From: a virus
Reading direction: 5' to 3' (one strand)
DNA: 35,236 bases
Virus record (IMG/VR): IMGVR_UViG_3300028840_004195
Coordinates: 1-35,236 of that record
Shown: in pieces, positions 1-5,791 of the stretch
Position numbering within the stretch: the stretch's first letter is position 1
Layout of the letters: each line of letters starts with the position of its first letter
Translations under genes and position numbers: made by a program
The notes under the pieces: generated by a model
Databases searched by the model: none
What the model saw: the letters and a program-made list of their open reading frames with translations, nothing else
What the model was told of the DNA's origin: nothing

Positions 1-1
1 T

Positions 2-61
2 GAATACGAATGTATTTCAGGTCGTAAAAACACAACAGTTGCTGAATTATCAGGACCTTAA
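2..61 (+). CDS. possible 3' end of a gene cut by the window edge
   Basis: One + strand frame is open from the left edge to a TAA at 59-61 and would give the last 19 residues of a protein ending in AELSGP. A second + frame stays open to about position 87, so the assignment is weak. Nothing identifies a function. It is listed because the first 60 bases lack the repeats that fill the following 250 bases and could be coding. Confidence 0.22.
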   Translation, partial: EYECISGRKNTTVAELSGP

Positions 62-349
62 ACAGCCTGCTTCCCTAGGGGGCTGAGTGTCAAGCCGCTT
101 TACATTGCGATTTACAAGGTGGCTTTACATGTAACTTATTCAAATAAAGTTTAGGCGAACACTTTTGGTGAACATATGTGGAAAATGTGGAAAACTCTGT
201 TCATAACTTTGGTGAACATGTGGTGAACGGCAGGCTTTACAGATGTCAATCCGCTTTACATTGTGTAAACCCAATGAGACACAAGACGATTTGTGTACGG
301 TGAATGTTGATTTATGAGACACAACCTTATGACCAGAAAAGCCTATGTT
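62..349. other. gene-free, repeat-rich region; candidate origin or control region
   Basis: No convincing gene lies here. Several short repeat families are seen: an 18-mer at 90-107 and 246-263 differing at one base, with core CCGCTTTACATTG; further GGCTTTACA copies at 121-129 and 233-241; TTTGGTGAACAT at 164-175 and 208-219 plus GGTGAAC at 222-228; a TGTTCA at 199-204 in inverted orientation to TGAACA at 213-218; ATGAGACACAA at 274-284 and 314-324; and two tandem TGTGGAAAA 9-mers at 177-194. Clustered iteron-like repeats with DnaA-box-like sites are typical of replication origins or multi-operator regions. No gene product can be linked to the sites from sequence alone. Confidence 0.45.
177..194 (-). 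other. two tandem DnaA-box-like 9-mers
   Basis: TGTGGAAAA occurs twice head-to-tail with no spacer (177-185 and 186-194). Its complement TTTTCCACA fits the relaxed DnaA-box consensus TTWTNCACA and differs from the strict TTATCCACA at one base. Exact tandem spacing and the surrounding repeats make chance less likely, but DnaA binding is inferred. Confidence 0.4.
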
Positions 350-652
350 TTAGGCATGAGAACTTGTCATGCACACGATATCGACATTTCCTATGCACGT
401 TGTATCCACCCAAGGAATTTGACACAGAGGATTCTCGCAGGAACATTTATCCCCGTTAGCCACATGCTTTACAGGATTATCCTTAACTCTGACGTAATAG
501 GAGAACGGATTGCCTTCTAGATATACGATTTCAATATCGTCCCTTTCGAGATCGGGGTGGTCTTTCCAGAACTGCTCAATAGCCCAACTCTGAGCCTCAG
601 ATAACTGTCTTGTGATTCGATTTATTTCTTGCTCGATTAGATTTAATGTCAT
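350..652 (-). CDS. hypothetical small phage protein, 100 aa
   Basis: The family is not recognised. The N-terminal half is predicted helical and rich in E, R and W. The middle contains a segment beginning IVYLEGNPFSYYV that looks like a beta-hairpin. The C-terminal third has five cysteines (C74, C78, C86, C92 and one near the end), so metal binding is possible but the spacing fits no standard zinc finger. The start is well placed: GGAG lies seven bases upstream, and the ATG overlaps the TGA of the preceding gene (ATGAGATGA), so translation is probably coupled. It is the last gene of the left minus-strand operon, with no clear terminator after it. Confidence 0.6.
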   Translation of the reverse strand: MTLNLIEQEINRITRQLSEAQSWAIEQFWKDHPDLERDDIEIVYLEGNPFSYYVRVKDNPVKHVANGDKCSCENPLCQIPWVDTTCIGNVDIVCMTSSHA

Positions 653-849
653 CTCATAGCTCCTAAAGGAATTTCATAAACCTTTTTTCTACCTTGGAGA
701 ACCCAAATTCTACTAATCGATCCGTAGTACATCGACGCATAGTCGTTAGCCGTCTTGATTGCATCTTTTAGATTTTCCCTAGTTGACAAACAGTATTTAC
801 CACCCTTCAGCACAGGCTCTGGATTGTAGTATATTTTATACTCACTCAT
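649..849 (-). CDS. hypothetical small phage protein, 66 aa
   Basis: The protein begins MSEYKIYYNPEPVLKG and ends IPLGAMR. Alternating hydrophobic residues suggest a small alpha/beta protein with strands near residues 3-8 and 46-60 and a helix around 25-40. An upstream in-frame extension to 909 exists, but the ATG at 849 is preferred because it sits in an eight-base overlap (ATGAGTGA) with the stop of the preceding gene, as elsewhere in this operon. No function can be assigned. It lies between a DUF551-like gene and the last gene of the operon. Confidence 0.55.
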   Translation of the reverse strand: MSEYKIYYNPEPVLKGGKYCLSTRENLKDAIKTANDYASMYYGSISRIWVLQGRKKVYEIPLGAMR

Positions 850-1114
850 TAGGCGGCTTCGGTAAAGGCATCCATGCTTCGAAATCGTACATACCGCATG
901 TATCTCCATGCGCTGAACAACCCCAACCTAACATCTTTCCTTGCCACGAAACACAGCACATATAACCTTCTTTCGCGACTAAAATGTCGGTTCCATCTTT
1001 TGGTGCCGACTCTAGTGACCGCCAGTTACTGTCTTCTACAGTCCTGATATGATTACCTTTTTTTGTTATGTATTCTATAAATTCTTGGTTTGCTTCGAAG
1101 TTTGCGTCAGGCAT
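842..1114 (-). CDS. DUF551-like small phage protein (copy 1)
   Basis: A 90-aa protein whose C-terminal two thirds follow the DUF551 layout: W-x-S-L/I near residue 31, a D-I-L-V strand near 43-46, a V-S-W strand near 54-56, and the terminal W-M-P-L-P-K-P-P motif. DUF551 proteins are common in phages and prophages of Gram-negative bacteria; their function is unknown. About 25 residues precede the domain. Its 3' end shares near-identical DNA with a fragment at 2620-2660, pointing to duplication or recombination among DUF551 genes here. Two further copies lie at 1744-1956 and 2338-2622. Confidence 0.7.
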   Translation of the reverse strand: MPDANFEANQEFIEYITKKGNHIRTVEDSNWRSLESAPKDGTDILVAKEGYMCCVSWQGKMLGWGCSAHGDTCGMYDFEAWMPLPKPPNE

Positions 1115-1124
1115 TTGGTTGTAC

Positions 1125-1196
1125 CTATTCGTTAGATATTGGTAATTGATTGGTAGTAACGAGCTGCTCTAGCTCTTCGAGTCTCCAGTAAATCAT
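1125..1196 (-). CDS. tiny ORF coupled to the toxin-like gene, 23 aa
   Basis: A 23-codon ORF starting MIYWRLEELEQLV begins in an ATGA overlap with the stop of the RelE/ParE-like gene and ends in TAG. It fills the gap between two otherwise tightly packed genes and is predicted to be one amphipathic helix. The coupling geometry matches the rest of the operon, which is the only support. It is far shorter than known antitoxins. It could be a real small peptide or a remnant. Confidence 0.3.
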   Translation of the reverse strand: MIYWRLEELEQLVTTNQLPISNE

Positions 1197-1447
1197 AGCC
1201 TACTGCTATTGCAATGCTCACTTTCATGGACAACTCTTAGGATGGAAATCTGTTTGAGAGGAACTCGGTGGTATATGAATCGCACCTGTCCCTTTCTAAA
1301 GACCCAGATATTTCTTTCGTGGTCTAAAGGTTTTCCCAGTTGTCCAACGCTTTGCATGAGGTCAAGGGTGCTTGTTATATCTCGCTTATGATCACAGGAT
1401 AGAGCTAGGATATCTTTTTGAGCTGTGCTAGCCAGTAGTATCTTCAC
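1193..1447 (-). CDS. RelE/ParE-superfamily toxin-like protein
   Basis: About 84 aa with the order expected of the RelE/ParE fold: an N-terminal strand KILLAST, two helices (residues 10-35), then the strand block N-I-W-V-F-R-K-G-Q-V-R-F-I-Y (46-59) and I-S-I-L-R-V-V-H (67-74). Basic and aromatic residues R51, R56 and Y59 lie where RelE-type ribonucleases or ParE-type gyrase inhibitors keep key residues. The GTG at 1447 is preferred because GAGGGG lies seven bases upstream; a TTG at 1453 is too close to it. No antitoxin of usual size adjoins it. It may be a solitary host-takeover factor or a degenerate toxin. The fold is fairly well supported and the activity is inferred. Confidence 0.55.
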   Translation of the reverse strand: MKILLASTAQKDILALSCDHKRDITSTLDLMQSVGQLGKPLDHERNIWVFRKGQVRFIYHRVPLKQISILRVVHESEHCNSSRL

Positions 1448-1751
1448 AGACAATCCCCTCGCTCTTTTTGATTCTCTCTACCCATTTCAAATGACCAGTT
1501 TCTGCTTCTTCAAGAGTTCTGTATCGTTGTCCATCTGTCTCTATGAAGGAATCCTCTTCAGAAAATACCAATGTCTCAAAATAATATATTAGTCCCAGCT
1601 CACCTAGGTGTGGAATCCCAAGGAATATAGTACTTATTCTTTTGTCTCCGACAATATCCAGCCCAACCCTGCAATAGCCCCTGTCCTCGTTGAGTTTTGC
1701 CCATTCGTCCAGCGTTACGGGGTTTCCCTGCTTGTCTCTGTATTCAATCAT
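1428..1751 (-). CDS. conserved phage hypothetical protein, 107 aa
   Basis: The sequence has a recurrent phage pattern: an N-terminal Y-R-D-K-Q-G-N-P segment, E-W-A-K-L, the strand R-V-G-L-D-I-V-G, then Y-F-E-T-L-V-F and a C-terminal helix with R-Y-x-T-L-E-E-A-E-T-G-H. Similar ETMVF/EEA-x-x-GH proteins are frequent in phages and have no known role. The ATG at 1751 overlaps the stop of the DUF551 gene upstream (ATGATTGA), and the 3' end overlaps the toxin-like gene by about 20 bases. A cytosolic alpha/beta protein is likely; function unknown. Confidence 0.65.
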   Translation of the reverse strand: MIEYRDKQGNPVTLDEWAKLNEDRGYCRVGLDIVGDKRISTIFLGIPHLGELGLIYYFETLVFSEEDSFIETDGQRYRTLEEAETGHLKWVERIKKSEGIVCEDTTG

Positions 1752-1956
1752 TCTTCACCTTCGGGAACGGCAACCAGTGTGTTACAGGTCTTTCGGGTGG
1801 TTTTGTCTCGTAACCATCTGCTCCCTCTACGCTTATGTAAAAAATGTTCTCTCTCCAATCAAACAAAACATTTTGCGACACTTTCACACCGTCCCATGTA
1901 GCAAGGTAATCTTTTTCTCCAGGCAAAGAGTCTTTTACGCTAATCCATTCACTCAT
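1744..1956 (-). CDS. DUF551 protein (copy 2)
   Basis: A 70-aa protein that is almost only the DUF551 domain: it starts M-S-E-W-I-S-V-K-D-S-L-P, has a central aromatic strand region (Y-L-A-T-W, F-D-W) and ends V-T-H-W-L-P-F-P. This is the most canonical of the three copies in the operon. The start overlaps the stop of the Acb2/Tad1-like gene upstream and AGGTGAAG precedes the ATG. DUF551 has no established function. Its repeated presence near anti-defence candidates may mean diversification under selection, but that is inference. Confidence 0.75.
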   Translation of the reverse strand: MSEWISVKDSLPGEKDYLATWDGVKVSQNVLFDWRENIFYISVEGADGYETKPPERPVTHWLPFPKVKND

Positions 1957-2186
1957 TCTTCACCTAAGAGGCACAAGGTCTTAATAGCGTACATCAACGA
2001 CGTTTCGAGATGAGTGCGTGCTAATGCTGCACATCTCGCTGAGCCTTCTTTTTCGTCCATTATGTCTAAAAAATCCCGGATTCTTGCGTCTAACATCTCA
2101 TATTGCATGCGTATCTCCGTCATACAATCCACAGACGTGTCATTAAATTTACTAATGTAATCTAATCTATTGTTTTTTGTTTTCAT
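1953..2186 (-). CDS. Acb2/Tad1-like small anti-defence protein (candidate)
   Basis: A 77-aa all-helical protein. Residues 54-69 read A-L-A-R-T-H-L-E-T-S-L-M-Y-A-I-K, closely resembling the conserved helix of the Acb2/Tad1 hairpin family (pattern A-x-T-x-L-x-x-x-x-M-x-A-x-x-A). A longer helix with I-R-x-Q-Y and I-R-D-F-L at 25-41 precedes it. Known members are small oligomeric phage proteins that bind cyclic nucleotides made by CBASS, or glycocyclic ADP-ribose made by Thoeris, and so block the defence effector. AAGGAG lies five bases before the ATG at 2186; the adjacent ATG at 2189 overlaps the upstream stop (ATGA) and is possible. Helical resemblance alone could mislead, and ligand specificity is unknown. 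Confidence 0.6.
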   Translation of the reverse strand: MKTKNNRLDYISKFNDTSVDCMTEIRMQYEMLDARIRDFLDIMDEKEGSARCAALARTHLETSLMYAIKTLCLLGEE

Positions 2187-2341
2187 CATTGCTCCTTTTG
2201 ATTCTCTCCCATCATCTCTTGTCGCACACGAACTAGCCTCGCGTAGCGTCTCGCCCACACACTAAATCCCAGCCAATACCCCAGTGCTACACCGAACCCG
2301 AACATACAGCCGACTGTCAGAAACCAAACCTTTTCGCTCAT
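2186..2341 (-). CDS. small single-span membrane protein, 51 aa
   Basis: The protein starts MSEKVWFLTVGCMFGFGVAL and has one hydrophobic, glycine-containing stretch at residues 6-27, followed by a basic C-terminus (A-R-R-Y-A-R-L-V-R-V-R). An N-out or N-in single-span anchor is likely. The ATG at 2341 lies in the end of the DUF551-like gene upstream and the stop overlaps the next gene by four bases. Small phage membrane proteins of this kind include holin-like, superinfection-exclusion and host-modulating peptides. Its place among early-type genes rather than next to a lysin argues against a holin. Confidence 0.55.
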   Translation of the reverse strand: MSEKVWFLTVGCMFGFGVALGYWLGFSVWARRYARLVRVRQEMMGENQKEQ

Positions 2342-2622
2342 GATTCCTCGGGGGGTGCAGGTAAAGGCATCCAATGGCTAGGAGCAAACGCAAATGGCCC
2401 ATCTGTATAATTGTGCCATCTCGGACTATGCTCGTCGCAACTTTGTCCGTACCAAGCAGAAGTTAAATATTCTGCATGTGATGGTGGGCCACTTCTCCAA
2501 ACCAATACTTTTGTATTGTGCGGAACTGTCTCGATCGGCTGCCAAGGGCTCGGCATCGGTTTCCGAACCAGCTTGCCTTTTTTATTAAAAAATAGATCAC
2601 CGCCTTTTTCAAAATCAAACAT
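2338..2622 (-). CDS. DUF551-like protein with N-terminal extension (copy 3)
   Basis: 94 aa from the ATG at 2622. After an N-terminal segment M-F-D-F-E-K-G-G-D-L-F-F come the DUF551 landmarks W-Q-P-I-E-T, K-V-L-V-W, S-A-W-Y-G, and the C-terminal H-W-M-P-L-P-A-P-P motif. The start overlaps the TAA of a DUF551 C-terminal fragment (TAATG), and GGAG is about ten bases upstream. Twenty bases at 2354-2373, encoding the terminal motif, are repeated at 2638-2657 with one mismatch. Function unknown. It is the longest of the three DUF551-like proteins here. Confidence 0.65.
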   Translation of the reverse strand: MFDFEKGGDLFFNKKGKLVRKPMPSPWQPIETVPHNTKVLVWRSGPPSHAEYLTSAWYGQSCDEHSPRWHNYTDGPFAFAPSHWMPLPAPPEES

Positions 2623-2693
2623 TAGGCGGCTCCGGGAGGTGCAGGTAACGGCATCCATGCAGATAATTCTTTCACCGCCTTCTTATGATACAT
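2622..2693 (-). pseudogene. remnant of a fourth DUF551-like gene (C-terminal tail only)
   Basis: Read on the minus strand, this short frame encodes 23 residues ending A-W-M-P-L-P-A-P-P-G-A-A, the exact C-terminal signature of the DUF551-like genes nearby, but nothing of the domain upstream. The ATG at 2693 overlaps the end of the preceding gene. The DNA is nearly identical to the 3' ends of the copies at 842-877 and 2354-2373. It is best explained as the stub of a deleted or recombined DUF551 gene, although translation of a tiny peptide cannot be excluded. Confidence 0.5.
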
Positions 2694-2919
2694 AATCAAG
2701 GGCGTGCCTCCTCTTAAATTTTGTCCACTCAACTAGCTTATCAACCGGAATCTCTAGCGACTTTACGTTTATTGCATCCCGCTCTGCATTGCAGTAATTA
2801 CGAACCAAAGACGTTAGGGCTTTTCTGGTCGTTAGCTCCTTGAGTCGAATGATGTTCTTGAATGCTTGGTGTTCTTCTTTATCTAAGTGAAACCCTACGA
2901 GTTGAATTGGCTTATTCAT
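2683..2919 (-). CDS. ribbon-helix-helix-like protein (candidate regulator)
   Basis: 78 aa. Residues 4-12 (P-I-Q-L-V-G-F-H-L) form a possible beta strand, followed by a helix (D-K-E-E-H-Q-A-F-K-N-I-I), a turn, and a second helix (R-K-A-L-T-S-L-V-R-N-Y-C). This is the order of Arc/MetJ/CopG-type ribbon-helix-helix DNA-binding proteins. The C-terminal 35 residues are charged and unassigned. If correct it would be a dimeric operator-binding protein, perhaps acting on the operon promoter near 3516-3544. Only the pattern supports this. Confidence 0.45.
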   Translation of the reverse strand: MNKPIQLVGFHLDKEEHQAFKNIIRLKELTTRKALTSLVRNYCNAERDAINVKSLEIPVDKLVEWTKFKRRHALDYVS

Positions 2920-3193
2920 GATATTTTCTCAATTTTGTATCGACCCATTCTTCAGCTTCATCAAATGTCTTGTCCGTTGTTGCCATGATGTAATTGAACA
3001 TAACCTCCTTTGTGGTCGTATCACCTTGGACTCGTCCAACAAATGATACATTAAGTAATTCCACAGCTATTGCATCCAAGATCCATTCGTTTCGGCAGCA
3101 CTCAAAAACCCCAAGGATTTTACGAAGCTCTTCAATATCAATGGAACCTTTTAGAACGAAGTGGTCTGGGAATTTGTGAAGCGTCCACGTCAT
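2912..3193 (-). CDS. hypothetical protein, 93 aa
   Basis: No family recognised. The protein begins M-T-W-T-L-H-K-F-P-D-H-F and has alternating short strands and helices. Near residue 32 is a pair of cysteines (E-C-C-R-N-E-W), and the C-terminal helix contains F-D-E-A-E-E-W-V-D. The ATG overlaps the stop of the upstream gene (ATGA type), and the stop overlaps the next start by eight bases, so it belongs to the coupled operon. It is likely a soluble cytosolic protein. Confidence 0.55.
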   Translation of the reverse strand: MTWTLHKFPDHFVLKGSIDIEELRKILGVFECCRNEWILDAIAVELLNVSFVGRVQGDTTTKEVMFNYIMATTDKTFDEAEEWVDTKLRKYHE

Positions 3194-3477
3194 TTATTTT
3201 TCTCATTCTTTGGCTTGATAGGTTCTATTTTTCCTGTGAAGTCAGGTGGGATATATGCTTCATGATAGCCTTTTGTTCTTTCGTCGTATATTTTCCATGT
3301 TCGGAATCCTTCGTGACATGCGCAAAGCTGATGTTTTTTTAATGTCTTTGCTAGTCGAGTGTGGATCTTATGTTTTTCATTTTTTGTGATGAGTGAATGA
3401 CAGTCTAATTTCTCTATGGACATCATTAAATCTTCCCAAAACTCTATTTGCTTCTTCCTATCTTCATTATCAGTCAT
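3190..3477 (-). CDS. hypothetical protein, first gene of the left minus-strand operon, 95 aa
   Basis: The N-terminal 55 residues are charged and helical (M-T-D-N-E-D-R-K-K-Q-I-E). The middle contains C-A-C-H, and the C-terminus is proline/lysine-rich (P-P-D-F-T-G-K-I-E-P-I-K-P-K). No family is recognised. It is promoter-proximal behind the TATAAT at 3516-3521, and AGGGA precedes the ATG. First genes of phage early operons often encode host-takeover or anti-defence functions, but nothing in the residues shows that. Confidence 0.55.
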   Translation of the reverse strand: MTDNEDRKKQIEFWEDLMMSIEKLDCHSLITKNEKHKIHTRLAKTLKKHQLCACHEGFRTWKIYDERTKGYHEAYIPPDFTGKIEPIKPKNEKNK

Positions 3478-3515
3478 TTTAAATTTCCCTTAAAATCTTT
3501 TAAATCGAGATAAGG

Positions 3516-3544
3516 ATTATACCTTACCAGGAGGTTATTATGAA
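3516..3544 (-). promoter_or_regulatory. sigma70-type promoter for the left operon
   Basis: On the minus strand a perfect TATAAT (complement of 3516-3521) lies 17 bases from TTCATA (complement of 3539-3544, 4 of 6 matches to TTGACA). The expected start point is near 3509, giving a short leader before the ATG at 3477. The -35 box overlaps the first codons of the divergent + strand gene, so the two directions may interfere. Confidence 0.5.
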
Positions 3545-3713
3545 AGGATACGGCATGCGGGGAGAGATGAACCCCCAGAAAGAGCAGAAAGCCAAGATGT
3601 CAAACGACAAAGGCAAGTCAGCCAAGAAAGATTCTAAAAAAGGTCACGACATGAGTCCTGCTTGTAAAGAAGCAAAGGGCGAAGCTGTCTGGCAAAACAT
3701 GCGAAACAAGTAA
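3540..3713 (+). CDS. small lysine-rich protein, 57 aa
   Basis: This short gene starts M-K-G-Y-G-M-R-G-E-M and is rich in K, S and G with no hydrophobic core; it ends W-Q-N-M-R-N-K. AGGAGG at 3529-3534 is five bases before the ATG, an excellent ribosome site. A second AGGAGG for the next gene directly follows its TAA, so the two are co-transcribed. It is probably disordered and positively charged, compatible with nucleic-acid binding or a minor virion component. It precedes two structural-type genes. Function unknown. Confidence 0.6.
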   Translation: MKGYGMRGEMNPQKEQKAKMSNDKGKSAKKDSKKGHDMSPACKEAKGEAVWQNMRNK

Positions 3714-3725
3714 AGGAGGTTCATT

Positions 3726-4481
3726 ATGCCTACCCCAGCAAACATTGCTAAGTATCAATACAAAGATTCAATTAATCGTCGCTACTGGGACGAAAAGTTC
3801 ATCTACGAGAACTTCAAAGAAAACCCTGTGTCGGCAGCCGTTGGTGGTGGAGCTGCTACAGGAACGGCTGGTGACGAAAACGTCCTTATGTTCCCAGCAA
3901 CTGGCTTTGAATATCACATCCTAGGCACTCAAACAATTCTAGCTCCGAAGATTACAGCGGAAGGTCTAGACCTAGGTTCTATGGACGCTACAGCCGATGA
4001 CGGTTTGGAGCTAAACCATGGTATTCTAAGTTCTCAGATTCCTAGCTTTACAGTCGGAACAGACGCTGCATTCTACTTGCGTGCTCGCTTCTCTATTGCT
4101 GATGTTTCAGGAACAGATGATTGTGTTGTTGGCTTCCGAAAAGTAGAGGCTAACCAGGCTAACGTCGACGACTATGCAGACATGGCAGCTCTTAATGTCA
4201 TTTCTGGAGATATCAATATCGAAACGATTGTCGGTGGAGCAGCTACTGTAACAACAGATACAACAGATAATTGGGCTGATACAGAAACTCATGAACTAAG
4301 AATTTTAGTAAGCGCAGCAGGCGTTGTTACCTATCAAATTGATGGTGCAGCTCCAACAACAACAGCGGCATATACATTTACAGATGGCTTGAATGTAATG
4401 CCGTTCTTCTACTTACTGAACGATACAGACTTACACGGTTCTGTTCCTCTTATGGAATGGGAATGTGGATATCAGGCATAA
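3726..4481 (+). CDS. virion structural/surface protein, beta-sandwich type, 251 aa
   Basis: The first 35 residues are helical and charged (K-Y-Q-Y-K-D-S-I-N-R-R-Y-W). The remainder is alanine/threonine/glycine-rich with many alternating strands, including F-Y-L-R-A-R-F-S-I-A and H-E-L-R-I-L-V-S-A, and a V-T-Y-Q-I-D-G-A segment. This resembles concanavalin/LamG-like beta-sandwich domains of phage decoration or adhesin proteins. AAAGGAGG precedes the ATG. It is followed by a strong terminator at 4497-4534 and then another surface protein. A virion role is inferred from composition and neighbour type. Confidence 0.5.
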   Translation: MPTPANIAKYQYKDSINRRYWDEKFIYENFKENPVSAAVGGGAATGTAGDENVLMFPATGFEYHILGTQTILAPKITAEGLDLGSMDATADDGLELNHGILSSQIPSFTVGTDAAFYLRARFSIADVSGTDDCVVGFRKVEANQANVDDYADMAALNVISGDINIETIVGGAATVTTDTTDNWADTETHELRILVSAAGVVTYQIDGAAPTTTAAYTFTDGLNVMPFFYLLNDTDLHGSVPLMEWECGYQA

Positions 4482-4496
4482 CCTTGCATTCTTTCT

Positions 4497-4534
4497 GCGA
4501 GGGGAAGGCTCTCCCCTTCCCTTCGCTTCTTTTA
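4497..4534 (+). terminator. rho-independent terminator
   Basis: A 12-bp stem (4497-4508 with 4515-4526, one G-T wobble) encloses a six-base loop and is followed by TTCTTTT. It lies 16 bases after the preceding stop codon and 24 bases before the next start, so it may be a partial terminator lowering expression of the following adhesin-like gene. Confidence 0.8.
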
Positions 4535-4549
4535 AAACATAGGTGAAAT

Positions 4550-5791
4550 ATGGGCAGTATTGGTTCGATTGGAAGCGCAACTTCCGATGCAATCTTAGAA
4601 GATATCAGGACTGGTGTTGCTCCAGGACTTGACTTGGAGAGTGACGCTGGACAAGCTGGAAATGTCTCCGCATTTGGAGAGACACTAGTGGCTCCTTTAG
4701 AGCCTAGATTCTTGGCTCATTTCCCTTACAACGCGAACACGAATCTTGTGACTGATGCAAGCACAGGCAGCGGATCTATTTCTCATAGCGGTCAGTTTAT
4801 TTCATCCAATAGTGGAGCTGCGACTTCATCTAGTGGTGTCATGAGAAGTACAGGGGTTGTTGAGTACTTCCCAGGAATGGGAGGATTAGTCCGCTTTACT
4901 TGCATCTTCGACACAGGAGTTGCTGGGAACGATCAAGTCATAGGGATAGGGAACGATTCGGATGGTTTTTTCTTCGGGTATAATGGAACTTCCTTCGGGG
5001 TCATGAGAAGGTCTGGAGGTTCCGATACCTGGATTCCTCAGTCTTCCTGGTCAGAAGATACAATGGATGGGACTGGGCCTTCTGGTCTTACCTTTGATCC
5101 CTCTAAAGGGAATGTCTTTCAGATTAAGTACCAATGGCTTGGATTTGGTGCGATACGATTCTATATGGAAAATCAAACAACTGGTGCATTCCAGCTTGTC
5201 CATGTGATTAGTTACGCGAACCAAAACACCGTAACGACCATTGAAAACCCGACTCTTCCATTCTGTATGTCTTCAACGAACACAACCAACAACACCGACA
5301 TCAGCTTAAAGACTGCCAGTATTGGGATGTATAACGAGGGAGCTACTGACTATGACCAATTCCCAAGATACAGTGTTTCAAATACCAAGACTCTCACAAC
5401 ACTCTTAAACATATTAACCATTCAAAATAAATCCACCTATGCGTCTATAACCAACCAAGTCAGAATTCAGCCAGACTTCCTGTCCATGGCTACAGATGGC
5501 ACTAAAAATGTAGAAATTCAGGTGTATCTAAACCCTACGGTTGGTGGGACTCCAAGCTTTACAGACATTGACACTACAAATAGCGTGATGGCTTATGATG
5601 TTGCAGGAACAACCATTTCAGGCGGGAGAGTATTAGGCTCGTTCTACTTGGCGAAGAATGATTCTCTTTTCATTCCTCTAAATGAATACAACTGGCTTCT
5701 TGCACCAGGCAATGAGCTTGTTTTTGCCGCTGTCAGCTCTGCCTCTTCTGATGTAAGCGTTTCGATTGGATGGAAAGAGCGGTTTGCTTAA
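4550..5791 (+). CDS. large virion surface / adhesin-like protein, 413 aa
   Basis: It starts with a small-residue repeat (M-G-S-I-G-S-I-G-S-A). Residues about 70-270 form a beta-rich domain with G-F-F-F-G-Y-N-G-T-S-F-G-V and W-L-G-F-G-A-I-R-F-Y-M-E, a pattern I associate with beta-sandwich structural or adhesin domains of large viruses and phages. The C-terminal 130 residues (L-L-N-I-L-T-I-Q-N-K to G-W-K-E-R-F-A) look like a second beta domain. There are no coiled coils or transmembrane segments. It is likely exposed on the virion for attachment. It ends in a four-base tail-to-tail overlap with the minus-strand block. Confidence 0.5.
   Translation: MGSIGSIGSATSDAILEDIRTGVAPGLDLESDAGQAGNVSAFGETLVAPLEPRFLAHFPYNANTNLVTDASTGSGSISHSGQFISSNSGAATSSSGVMRSTGVVEYFPGMGGLVRFTCIFDTGVAGNDQVIGIGNDSDGFFFGYNGTSFGVMRRSGGSDTWIPQSSWSEDTMDGTGPSGLTFDPSKGNVFQIKYQWLGFGAIRFYMENQTTGAFQLVHVISYANQNTVTTIENPTLPFCMSSTNTTNNTDISLKTASIGMYNEGATDYDQFPRYSVSNTKTLTTLLNILTIQNKSTYASITNQVRIQPDFLSMATDGTKNVEIQVYLNPTVGGTPSFTDIDTTNSVMAYDVAGTTISGGRVLGSFYLAKNDSLFIPLNEYNWLLAPGNELVFAAVSSASSDVSVSIGWKERFA

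Noticed and set aside
140-322. 60-codon minus-strand frame in the left repeat region
   Set aside because: It spans the repeat cluster, has no ribosome site and shows no protein-like pattern.
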